64,000 bases of DNA from the NCBI GenBank assembly GCA_013407085.1, contig JACCGJ010019687.1, positions 1 to 64,000 on the forward strand. The letters run 5' to 3'. Each line of letters begins with the position of its first letter. Position 1 is the stretch's first letter. The notes under the pieces were generated by a model that searched no databases, had not been told where the DNA came from, and was given only the letters and a program-made list of their open reading frames with translations. The DNA is from Atriophallophorus winterbourni. Lineage: Eukaryota > Platyhelminthes > Trematoda > Plagiorchiida > Microphallidae. This document shows, in pieces, positions 44,261 to 56,200 of this stretch. Position numbers and translations under genes: made by a program.

Positions 44261-46030
44261 ATTAGAAACTCAGTGTTGCTTTATTACTATGTTTGTTGGC
44301 AAATGCGTGAAATCTAATAAAATTCAGAAACCACTATGTCACGATTGCCGAATATTCGCAAACGATGGTGTTTAGATTCCGAAACCCATAGGAATATAAC
44401 TGTTGTGTGCTAAGAATGAATTTCATTTCAACTTTACTTTAACTCAAAATATTGCATTATGGAATGAATATCCATGTGAAAATCGTCACGAATAATCGAA
44501 AATAAGAAATTTATCATTAAAACCTGAACGTAGAATCGCTTCATACACTGTCGTTCTAATAAATTAAGGGATTATATAAGCGTATATGCAAATAATGTAA
44601 TGAAATTTCTACCCGTAATTTTCTTTTGTTTATATATTTCTCATAAATTATCTTTATTTATAAACCTTTTGATCGAAATAAGAATTCACATGCGCACTTC
44701 ACATTAATTAACAATTTAACCGCACCCGGTGCAACAATTTGAAAAATAATGTCTCCTATTTCTGGTCACAAAATCTATCAAATTGTATCATAGCTTAACA
44801 GGCGCAAAAGATGAAAGCGCGGTCGGCAACCGTGCTTGTCGACACTCGGAACCGCTTAGCGAAGTACTTGATGCTCGCTCCTAATTGCAGACTGGCCGGA
44901 CGCAGATGCCACACACCGCTGCCTTGTGGACCCACGCAGACCGGCGACCGTGCATACACATGCACACATTGTGTAAATTCTGCCAAACGCAGAATAGGTG
45001 TTAGCGCAACGAAACGCAGCGAGGATGACGATCCCGACGATAAGCACCCAAGGTGCCATTGCACGTTGTGCACGTGTGTTTGTTTGTGTTTGGCAGGACG
45101 TGTTTTGCCGCAGTTTGCACGATTCCCAATGACATTAAACTGCCTCACTAAATTTAGAAAAAAAGAAACCTAGCGGAACAGCTGCTCGACGGTCGGTTGA
45201 TATGGTTTCGTGACAAAAGAGAGAAGGTGATGGGGTGCAAACAATAAAATTATGCCACAGATGTTTCTATGAATTAGGTATCGTGTGTGTGTGTGTGCAG
45301 TTATTGTAGGAGATATAAAGAAGTCGATGTCGACATTAAAATGTTCGCCGAGAATGTCCAGGTGAAACAAAAATGTGATACATAATTATCACAACTACAG
45401 AATATTACCTATATTACTCAGATTTCATTAACTATGAATATAAAGGATCATACCAAAGATTCCCAAATGTTTTATACGGAACGTCAATTATTATATTTAC
45501 ATGCACAAGACTTAGAGTTTAAAGTTTTTCCATCCACGTAATAATCAAAAATCGTTCACATTGTAAACATGTATTCAAGTATTGAAACAAGTATAATTGA
45601 ACATTGTTATTTGATTGTTCATATCTCAATAGCTAACACGACACTGTCTTTGTTTTTTACTCGTCCGTTATTTTTAAACAAACTTAACATAATTTATCTG
45701 AATCTAATACTTGAAGGGAAGAGTTCCAAATAAGGAGTGGGAAATGCAAGTAAGAGAAGTTGAGTAATTTTTTCCCTCAAAACCATTGTTAGATGCAGTT
45801 AGTAAATTCATCCATTAAACGAGGTCCAATCAACGACTCAGAAAGGCTTATTTACCGAGAATTTGTCAAATGCTTGACAAAATGGTGTTTTCGTACTGGT
45901 AACTTGATTGCAATGTTGTGCGTAAGACAATGTCATAGCAACCAGTCGACCGTCTTGGATGCTATATGTGCGTTGCAACGCTATGTGTAGAACATCCGAA
46001 ACTTTTTTACGTACTCTCTTTACATGTATG
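44261..46030. other. Intergenic; CpG-rich patch at about 44800-45130
   Basis: The patch has open frames of 117-120 codons on both strands (44795-45148 minus, 44811-45173 plus), which overlap and show no domain. It may be regulatory or an unrecognised exon. A GT microsatellite is near 45281-45297. Confidence 0.35.
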
Positions 46031-46200
46031 CCGAATAATCCAAGATTCAAGATTTAAAAAATGCTGCGAGTCAAGAAATCGATCAGAAAGAATGAGACTT
46101 TTCTTGTCCCTCTTTTTTCTAACAAAGCAAACACGTCGAGACTAAAGAATCTTAATCGACTGTATGCTGATTATTTACTAGAAGTTAAAGCAACAAGGCA
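46031..46200 (-). mobile_element. Possible LINE 3'-end scrap, minus strand
   Basis: On the minus strand, AAATCTTGAATCTTGG at about 46055-46039 is the tail motif seen in the other LINEs. The bases upstream do not give a clear protein match. Confidence 0.35.
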
Positions 46201-49200
46201 ATTGTAATGACAATAGCAAAGTGTTGCGCATAGGATCGCGTGGGCAAATTGCCCAACGATTCACTAGATCAACCGAAGCTGGATTTCGATGGCAAGAAAT
46301 AAATGCACGCAGTTAACCATGCAAAATGCAGTACATCTGAAACTGAAGTCCTCAAATAGCTCGTTTCTCAGGTGGTATGTAACACATCTGGCCCAGAAAG
46401 GTAAAATAATATGACCGAAATTTGCGCGCCATCGCTTGATCAACCGTCATCACGCAGCAGACATCCTTCCCAATTGTGGTTCAGAATAAGTGCGCTTCCC
46501 TTTAAATCATGAAAAACGTGTTTTTACTGCATCTCTGTGCGATGGCCGACGTGAAGCTTTTTATAGTTTGTTGTGGGATCTAGAGAGCTAGTACAAAAAT
46601 ACTACGGAACTATCTAAGTGTTACCTTTTCCGTGAACAAAAAGATACTGAGTGCAGTTCACGAATTTCTTTTAACATATTCCGTTTCCTTACTGTTCACC
46701 CGCATATTCCTCACACTCCTTTGTAAAAAATTGTATCACAAGCATATCATCTTATGACAACATCCCTAAAACCGTCTTAAAACAACATTTTGCTTTACAG
46801 GATTAGAACATTGCTAACACTCTGACGGACAGGTATCTTTCTTTATCGAAACATCGTATCACCATTCACAATGTATCATTATTGAAGATCAGTTTTACCA
46901 GTTATCTCAAGATATCTTTATAAAAAATGTCAGTTATATCTTATATTATGATGTTGCTGATGATGTCGATACTTGCGTCAAAATGAAGCACTAGAGTACT
47001 GCAGTATTTATCATGATCTCCATTGGTAACTACCGTGAATGGATTATGCGGAGATTTAGCTTAAGTATGCTTATCTGTTGTTCACAGCAGAGAAGGATCA
47101 AATCAGTGCCTGTCACGTGTGAAAGCGCAACTTGGGATGATGTGCATGATAAATTTAAATAAAATCAAAAATACCGAGAGGCGACATAACACAGTCATTT
47201 ACTGCCGATCATAAACTCACAAAACAATTCTCAGCATATGCAAAGTCGGAATAACATAGATCGTCTCATTAATTGTTTTGCTTTGCCAGCATCAACAACC
47301 TATCACTTATATATGTGAAATTGCTTCACATAGAAGAATCTCATATGCACATGCATTCTTTACTCCACACGAATATTCGTACGCAGTTTCTTTCGGACCT
47401 AACATTCTTTTCCACAACTGCCATAGCTGTATTTATGACGCTTATCTGGTATCTGTATTACTCAGCTACCAACTGTACTTCCTGCTCCTCGGCTTCAAGC
47501 TAATGCCTTTCTCTTAATTTTCGTGACATTTAATCGAATCTTTCCGTGATGTAAGGTCCATTTCATGAATGTTGAAAGCTCATTTTCGGATATCGGTGTA
47601 TCACAGATGTGGCTTTTAATATAATCCATTCCGAAACTCAAACAATCGTACATTCATCGTTTTTACTAATATGAATACAGGAATTGTCAGCATAAATCAT
47701 GTTTATCAGGAACTATTGCGGGCGTGACCACAACCCAATACACCATGTGAGCATGCTATATAAGGACCAGCTTTAAAGATCGTAAGTGATTTTGTTACCT
47801 TGTAAATCCAGCGTATAATCAAGAAATGATGGTTACTGTATAAATCGAAAGCGCTCAGCCAATTATTCTCGTTTTAACCTATAGCATTCGTAGGTTAAAG
47901 TTGGAACTTTTGATGTGAACAAAATACATAAATGTTTTCCTCGAAAGTGCATGAAACGTTGTTTATCACCTTAATAATGTTAAAAATGTTACGGTGGTTT
48001 TATACATAATTCTTTTTACCAACGTTACTATATTCACAGAATAACGATCATACACACAGCAAAATATTAGCTAACATAGTTCCGAAGATTCATTTCTACA
48101 CAATGTTGGTTGTAAGATATCATCCTTCAGAAATCTTGCCGTTTCAGTATTTGCGGTGAGAAACAACCAAGCACACATCAGTTATCATTCACGATAACAC
48201 CACACATGTATTCTCACCTACCGCAGCACAGTATCCATGAGTCGAAGCTCAACTCGAACTGATTCCACTCGCTTCTCTGATTATCACACGGCTTTGCCTT
48301 CACGGGACTCTCGTCACAGTCACCCTCCACTCTCTTCGTTCGTTATGCTCTGCCGCGAACGAGCACATGGTAGGTTGCTCAATGGTGGTCTGTCAAGTGA
48401 TGTTGTTTAATCAGAACGTATTTGTCACAATTCGAATATGAGCTCTGACTAGATACTCGCGCTTATTTGTACACTGTCATCCAGCTCAAGTGACAAGCAT
48501 TATCGTTTGTGAGCATTGTTTGACAAGTGAACAACATTGGATAAACGACTCTAGTCTTAATTTAACATATCAATAAAGACGCTGCAAGTGTGAAGCTGAA
48601 TTCATGGAACATTATTCTTTATTATTTCCGGTGGAATGAAATCGATACTGACAGCAATTTATCAGAAATTATTATACTGAATAATACAGCGTTGTTAAAT
48701 TTTATCGAACAGAATAATTGACTGTGGGGAGCTAGTGATGGATGAAGATGATTAGACTGGAGCCTGTTTGCTCGTCAAGGATCTAAATGAGCGGAGAAAA
48801 TTCCATGCTACCCCAAGAAAAATTGAATAAAACATCTTTATAACACGAATTAGCTTACCATTCAGTCATTGTACGCTGTTACTACAGTTCTTAAGTATTA
48901 TTGGTTTGTGTGAAAATGTAGGATGATGCACATCCGCTCATAGAACAGTGGCGTCCCAATCAAGTTTGGGGATGCTTAAGATCGTCAATTACATAAATAC
49001 TTATTATGTAACTAAACGAAACGCATATAGTTGAAACAGTTTCGTTGTATGGATGACGTAATTTCCAGATATACATAATACAGCACTTCCCTCTTTAAAA
49101 CAAGGGCCGAGCGAGAACACTTTGATGATTTTCTGAAAACGAGGATCAAATAAAAAGATCTAACTAATCCAAAGGCAAATATATATGAAGACTTACCGGT

Positions 49201-51609
49201 AATGTGCTTTCATTAACAGGACATTTTGCTGTAAGCTGTATGTTAACCCATTTAACATAAATGAAATCTTGACAAATAAAAATAATAAATCAAGTGAAAT
49301 AGCCTATCGTAAACGTTAAAATATTTAAACCGTCTGTTCATCGATACTACACTTTCATCTTATTTCTAATATGTGAATCGGTAGTAGCTGCGCACCGTTG
49401 CATATATGCCCCTGGCCTTGCCAGAAACGGAAAAAAATGGAGTAATCCTGGCCGATGTTGATGAAATATACATCGTTCCTAGGACGACATCCACACCAGC
49501 TGATCTCGTGGAAGCTAAAAAATGACAAACACTTCGTAGAAAGCTAAGTTGACAAACACCTATAAATGCTCCGCAATATGACGCATCCTGCTTGCGCGAA
49601 GAATAATGTCAACTTTGGTATAGCCAAATGCTATTTAGTCAATGTAATATGATTGAACTATGATCTTTACGAAATCTGATGGAACTTCGTTAGCTTGAGG
49701 TGGGACGACTGCCACAGTTGACACTGCCAATGTAGTTGTAATGATTTTTATCTATGATCGATTGGGTGTGGTTGATTATAAACCAAGTAAACATCTTGGC
49801 ATTGAACCAATGTTAATTAAGCGGTAATATCAGCATGGCCGACACCTAACACTGAAGCGTAAATCTGTTTTCTTTCCTGAAGCATGCGATATAACGAGTG
49901 CTTCTCCGTACTTAAAATTTTGCGGACAACGACTTGATGGTTGACTAGTCAGCGCTATACGAAATGCTTCAATTGTATCCGTTGCTTCTTACATTCTGAC
50001 GAAGGATATTCGCAAAGTTGCAACAATCAAATTTCCATCGAAAAAAGAATGACTGAGGATTGTCAATGAACTTTCGTTCAGAATGGTCGAACGAATATGG
50101 CTGTTGTTGAAAATTAGTCAACTTGAACCCCAGAGAGCGCTTCTACTGTGCTATAACCTTTCTATTTTACAATATCAATTGTGTTTGTTAAACTATGGTC
50201 AATTGTTTACGTTCTAAAGGCCAGCCAATCATTATTTTTTAAACCATTTTTACTCGTTTTACGTTGCATTAACCGATTAATTTGATTGTTTATAACATTT
50301 TGTTACATTTGTACCCGCCCACCAACTTGAACGGTAAAATATGTGAAAGCAAAAAAAACTTTCATTCCATTTCGCATCAGTATCTATTGCGCAAAATGTG
50401 TGACATTCTAACATGGACATTTACGCGATTACAATTGGCGCCAAGAAACGCATGGGAAAATGGCCGAACGGCAGATTAATGTTACATCACGCGGACACGT
50501 GTACATGGTGTGCTGTCAAGAGTTGGCCTTGTATGTGCCCGTCCTAACAGTACTGTACCTATACATACACACGCGCATATGCATTCATAGCACGTATGAT
50601 TTTTTCAGCGACGGGTGTTTAGCTTCTCCTTTATCGCGCTGCTGTTTAGCACGTCTAAGGATAGATGGCGGTGCACGACTAAACGAACGAAAACATTCAT
50701 GCTAAGAGCTACGCTGTATGCTGCGTGATGCCAACCATCAACGTTTGCCCCGCCCCCCCTTTCGTCACGCTTCCCGCATAAACGACATGGCGCCGATAGA
50801 TACAACACGGTGATAGGAATAACTGAAATATGGTCTCTCACGCATCACTTTCACTAAAGGTGTGTTTACACGTGCCGAATCTACGTTTCGCGTGGGAATG
50901 GATAACAACCACTAGGCGTACGCATGTTCTTTGAAGCTTGCTGTCATTAGGATGAAATCGGTGAAGTCGCCAAGGCGTCATACTGACCCGTCACTCGTTT
51001 ATCATCACACTATTATCGCTTTCGCGTGGGACTACAGGACACGCTCTGCATGGATGCAGAGTAAACAGATGCTACCAAGATGCAGCATGATGCACGCACA
51101 CACTTCGGCGCCAAACAATATGTGGTCACATGTCAAGGCCAATTAACAACGCGCCTCATGGTTCCACGAAAAACGGTAACTGGGCTACCAATTAACGCGA
51201 ATCCTAATCTATGGATATCAGTGAAGAATTGTAAGTGACAGAAATCGACAATAACTGCAATGTGGTTCACGGTAAGTGTTTGAGCGTCAACGAGCAACTG
51301 ACTCGCTATGTTCATTGTCGTTTGGTAAAATACTGTTGCTTGGCAAAACTTGTCACACGTCACGTAAGTTGAAGTGAAAAGCCATAAGGGTTTATTGGGA
51401 GTAGCGGTTTAGATGTTTATCGGTGCTATGAATTATTGTTCAAGTTTATCAGATTATACATTGATACGTTGTTTTACTCATTCAGTGGTGAAGATAACAC
51501 AGTAAAGAAAAGTATAGTTTTCATCTCGTTAAAATCATGTAATCAAAATGCATTGCGACAATTTAAAAATCTGATTCAAGAATTTTCCAGTGAGTTTACC
51601 AAAGAATAC
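46201..51609. other. Intergenic; no gene supported
   Basis: About 5.4 kb of AT-rich DNA. A GC-richer stretch at about 50390-51060 has short frames on both strands. A phrase-like translation near 49400-49520 (ALPETEKNGVILADVDEIY) is interrupted by stops and not recognised. No repeat from elsewhere in the window was found. Confidence 0.4.
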
Positions 51610-51715
51610 GCATTGCATGCATTTCTGTCACATACACCCGACGACCAGTTTCGCGCTGTTGGCACGCATCAGGTAGGGACAATACGGTCAGGTTTCGCAG
51701 AGAGTGCTGTTGGGT
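51610..51715 (-). repeat. Hammerhead repeat fragment with one core substitution
   Basis: On the minus strand: CCCTAC, CTGATGC, helix II GTGC/GCGC with loop CAACA shared at its edges, GAAA, CTGGTC and GTCGGG. Helix I pairs well (CCCTAC with GTCGGG, one mismatch). The only clear core fault is C in place of A at the last base of CTGATGA. The flanking GCATGCATTTCTGTCACATA matches the intron 2 copy. Confidence 0.6.
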
Positions 51716-52154
51716 AAGAAAGAAATTGACGCGTTTCCGAAGAAAAAGTGAAACGATGTCGTGATCGTAAGTCTACACATAACACATATAAGGTTTTGTA
51801 TTCGAATACGAACTATTTTCTATCGATTTAACTTGATTGGCGTCCGGAATCCGGTGTGATTGAAACAGTCTGAGTATTGCCGGGAATATTAATAGCTGGC
51901 AGCATAGCATTCGATGTCACACCGTAACCACCGTGAATCAATTTGCACGCCGACACCTTCCTCAGAATGTTTATATGTTGCAAAGGGCTGACCATAATAA
52001 CTTCTCTACAGAAGATGCACTACTAGAGTTTAATGGTTAATGGTTCTACCACACCGTAGAGACGAAGCGGTCTCTCACACGATATACCATAGTAAATGAT
52101 AGCCCATATAGTGATTCACACGTTCTCATTTTAACTGCAACAACAAGAAAAACT

Positions 52155-52265
52155 GGGGAGAGTTTCCATTGAGTGCTTGACCAGGAATCACTAAGTGATT
52201 CTGTGTTTTAACATCGTGCTTCGTTGTAACAGTGGCATTCATGTATAACTTTGTTTATATTATTA
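52155..52265 (+). repeat. Hammerhead repeat fragment without ribozyme
   Basis: GAGTGCTTGACCAGGAATCAC, trimmed here to its first blocks, then AGTGATTCTGTGTTTTAACA and CAGTGGCATTCATGTATAAC match the 62.1 and 32.4 kb units. The core region is absent. Confidence 0.65.
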
Positions 52266-54499
52266 GTTCTCAAAATGGAAATTCTGAAATTTCGCATTCA
52301 TGGTGCGAAACGGCGGAAGAAATTTTTCTGTTTTATCTGAAATAATTTACTCTCGACCGATACCTACTCAAATAGCTTGCGTAATGCTGAGATAAAACAG
52401 GACAGTTGTAATCAAATAATTTGGTTTCAGAATCCGTATGCACTGTATAATCTACTGTTAGCCTACGTGGTTGCTCTTTACTTACATTAAATTTTTTAAC
52501 CTCCCGTTTTTTTCAATCTGGATGCATTTAAAGATAATCAATACCGAAAAATATATAAAGGTTATCTAGAAAGTGGTATTTAAAATTCTATTTATATAAA
52601 TTTGTGGGAACATAGGAGAATATTGCATCGTTTTTTCTATTGTTAACTTCATGTTCTTTTAACTTTATTTCGTTCAACATGGCATTTAGATTGCAACTTT
52701 AAGTAGAATAAGGAGTACTTCGGATCTTGCCCATTCGATAATAACACGATGAATTGTATGTAATTTCACCTTTCGAAAGTGATGTAAATGCATGTAAATG
52801 AGGATCTTTGATCAAGAACAAGATCATGTTTGGTCGTGGCAACCTGATCCAATAGTGAATTACAAGCTGAACTTGTTTACGATTAGTTGTATTTTTTCGG
52901 TATAATCGCATTCTTCCTTGCCTCTGTTGTAGACCAAACAGTAGGCGCTACTTTCAAATGGTCGGTCCAGGTTGGAATCCTGCTACAGTATCAAATTTCT
53001 CACCGCTCTATGATGCAAAGTGATCATCAGCGCTGGTTACTCCGCTCGGTCCAGTATATGAATGTACATCACTTATACAGCTTTATCCTAAAGAAACCGG
53101 AGCACTGGCCAAATAAGCCACAACATTCTGATAAGGGATAGAATAATCGGTAATTTCCCATCTGACCTTGAATCTAGGAGGTCTCTCTCAAGGTTGTGGT
53201 GAGTCAAATGTTGATACTGACAAAATTCAGATTTCCGTTATTCAAATATATGTACTTAGTTTTATCGTTAGATTCTAGCTTTTAATAAAATACTCTTGCC
53301 TTCGTTACATTATTTTACGCAGGCTCTAAATATTTGGTGCATTTTGAAACCGAGCCCAAGTCAAATTTACCCGAATACATCAGAATGAGAATTGAAAATG
53401 TTATATTTTGAATGATTGCTGTTTGCGGGGATTGTAAATAATCCGTTGTATCTAGTAAATACTATTAAGTGCGAGGTAAATCTGGAACTGTCGATGTTGA
53501 TTTGGTGTAATTTTTATGAGCGCAGAGTTGAATATTTACTCTGCATGGAACAGTGTCTGCGGAGATACCAGTTTATTTTTGACTTAGGTGACATATTATT
53601 CTAATTTATACCATCGAAATCGGATGTTCACAAGTTCCATTATCAACTGGAAAATACGCGTTGGCAAGAACCATTAATGACAACAGTCTGCTTACTATTC
53701 GTTCAGAACTGCAGCTTGACAGTTCCATTCACTAGCATTTCGTTTTGCACGTTATCTGAGCTGTCAATCTTCACGCACACATGCCGAGTCATAAGCAGGA
53801 CACTCGGTGGACAGTTATACCAGTGGACATACCGTGGCACGTAACTCGTCAGTGTCGTCGTTGTCTCCTGTTAAACTGACATTCGGAATGGGTGAATGCA
53901 TACACACCAGGGCAAAGTCGCAATTCACGCGATCCCAACTGTCGAGTTTTGGCAGGGCAAGATCGACATCGGCTGAGTGCCACCACGGAAACAGGTTCGC
54001 CAAATGACACTAGCGAGTTTAAATATTGATGCGCATAGATGATAGTGACCGATAATTGCATTAGTTTTGCAAGCTTGTTGCTTGGATGCACTTGCGAGCA
54101 CGTGACAAGTAAGTAGCGATTGTTAGCATACATTATGCATTGGAAAGCGGTTACAATGAAAAAACTGTTTCACATTACCGCGAGGCTTGTCTAGTCGCGC
54201 CCGAGTGGTTCATACAATTAGATGGACACTGGACTATATACCACAGGAATTAATTACCGCTGTCAATGAAGCATACACTTTAGATTATATTGTGTCATAG
54301 TAATTGAACGGTTAGCGTGACTGAACAAGATAAATTATGTTGAAATAATGTCTACATTTTGGTTAAGAGTGAACGTATCGATGAAAATTTGTGGCTTGAT
54401 CTATCTGATAAGGGCAAGTTGTCCGAGATTAAAGATTTATGATAAACAGCAAATAGCTCCGGATATATGTATAAAATTCGAATATTTTGATCCAATAGT
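52266..54499. other. Intergenic; GC-richer patch at about 53790-54010
   Basis: Open frames at 53807-54007 (plus) and 53815-54003 (minus) overlap almost exactly; neither shows a domain. No gene is supported. Confidence 0.35.
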
Positions 54500-55055
54500 T
54501 CTAAGGTGTACGCCAGGGCAGTTCAATATGGAGAACTAGCTGTTGCCCATGCAGCAAGTGCTCCCTCTCCACGGCACCACTGGAACCAAAGGAACAGCTA
54601 GGCTGATAAGTTTGGACAACGATGCCATCGCAGGAGCTGGAAGGACGAAGGTGAACAAACTTCGAACTGCCTAACGGGACTCCGGCTCCGGATTTTTTCT
54701 CGAGGTTGACTCCTGAAGCCTTTTCCATGATTGGATGTAGCCACAAGGCAGTGGAGGCTTCAGATAAGAGTTTTCCTTTCCCTAGGTGGACGGCCTTCAT
54801 GGACTTACGAGCTCCACCTGCCCGAAGCATGCTGGTTTTTAGGCGCCAGTCAGCTGCCTTCGCCCTTTATCCTGTCAGTAGAAGCAGTTCCGCCGGGTCA
54901 CACAGGACCACGCGTGCAGGCCAGGAGCTGGACTTGGTTGTCAGAGGCTATATGAGACGCTTGCCATTGGAGCATTTTTGGAATTTGGAGCTATTCCCCA
55001 AAGCCACCCCGGCCGTGACAACCTTGGTTCCAAGTTCTAAGGAGGAGTATAAATA
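54500..55055. other. GC-rich block of unknown nature
   Basis: A sharply bounded, GC-rich block in AT-rich surroundings. It carries long frames on both strands: 54706-55056 plus (116 codons) and 54501-54830 minus (109 codons). No domain is recognised. The plus-strand end reads GGAGGAGTATAAATAATAC, TATA-like. A mobile-element insertion or a transferred segment is possible; an exon is less likely as no splice or family signal is seen. Confidence 0.35.
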
Positions 55056-55808
55056 ATACACATAATGAATAGAGTGGGAAATGTATGTTGGGTAGTTGAG
55101 TTTAAATGAATGGATGTGAGTGATTGCAACACCGGTATACTTGGAGATGTTTGATAGTTGCCATTATCGACGAAGTGCCAGACACCGAAGTCCAAATAAC
55201 TGCCTTGCGTCAGTTAGAGTAGATAGAAGCTACAAGCTGAACGAGGATACATTTTGGGGAATCAAGAATTGCCAATTAAAGTGGCTAACATATACTTGGA
55301 TTTTTTGAAGAAACAATCAAAAATTGCACCGATTATGCTCTTGCACTCAGACGAAAACAGCAACAATCTAACATGATACGTATAAAAGTAACCGATGTAT
55401 AATATGCGTTCCTGTGTGTATGGGATCCGAGCACAGCCCTCTAAACAATGCCGACATTCGTGTCAACAAACTTGAAAATAAAGTTAAATTGTACATCATT
55501 GATATTAAACTAACTACTAGTTGAGAATATTCCGATCAACCAAGGATTAGTTGAGCAAATAAATCAACTCCTTTTAAATCAATTTTTACTGCTCCACACG
55601 GAAGGATTTCCGGAATTCATGTGGCTTAAATGCGTAAATCGGAGCTCTGAGCAGACCACTGCAATGAAAACGCCGCAGAATACTCGCTTTTAAATTAGGG
55701 ATCAAGATACATTGTACTCACTAACTATGAGCAAATTATGTTGCAGTCAAGCAGTTTATATGGAGATAATGTGACATTTAAACTCCATGGTAAAATAGAA
55801 AATAGTCT

Positions 55809-55840
55809 AATAATCATAATAATAGTAATAATAATCATGA
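55809..55840. repeat. Imperfect AAT-type microsatellite
   Basis: Runs of AAT and ATC triplets, flanked on each side by AATAGTCTAA. Confidence 0.8.
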
Positions 55841-55936
55841 ATAGTCTAATACTATTGAATATACCTGTACAATTCTCAAATTTCGATCAAGGCGGCTCAA
55901 ATGTTTGATTTTTGAAAAAAATATGGTTAGATCATA

Positions 55937-56186
55937 ATGCAAAGAAATTTGAGTGCAATCGGTTAGAGTAGTTTTTGGGTAACGTTTCACTTCTGACACA
56001 GAAGCTTCGTCAGACCAAAGGTGATAGTCAGGACAGAGAACATGATTAAGTAGTAGTCAACCCTTGGTCTGACGAAACTTCTGTGTCAGAAGTGAAACGT
56101 TACCCAAAAACTACTCTGACCGATTGCATTCAAATTTCATTGCATTATGAATACACGATCGGTCCCAAACATATTCCAATCGATTG
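55937..56186. mobile_element. Foldback (palindromic) element, copy C, with perfect target-site duplication
   Basis: Same structure as copy B: long inverted arms around a short loop (GTGATAGTCAGGACAGAGAA onward). It begins ATGCAAAGAAATTTGAGTGC and ends TTCCAATCGATTG. It is flanked by ATGGTTAGATCATA at 55923-55936 and 56187-56200, a perfect 14-base direct repeat. Identical architecture and ends in copies B and C show this is one mobile family rather than two chance inversions. Confidence 0.85.
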
Positions 56187-56200
56187 ATGGTTAGATCATA

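Noticed and set aside
44795..45173. Overlapping 117- and 120-codon frames as genes
   Set aside because: Both strands are open because the patch is GC-rich; neither translation shows a domain.
52826..52860. Possible sixth copy of repeat family B (GGCAACCTGATCC)
   Set aside because: Only about 15 bases match and the neighbouring blocks are missing.
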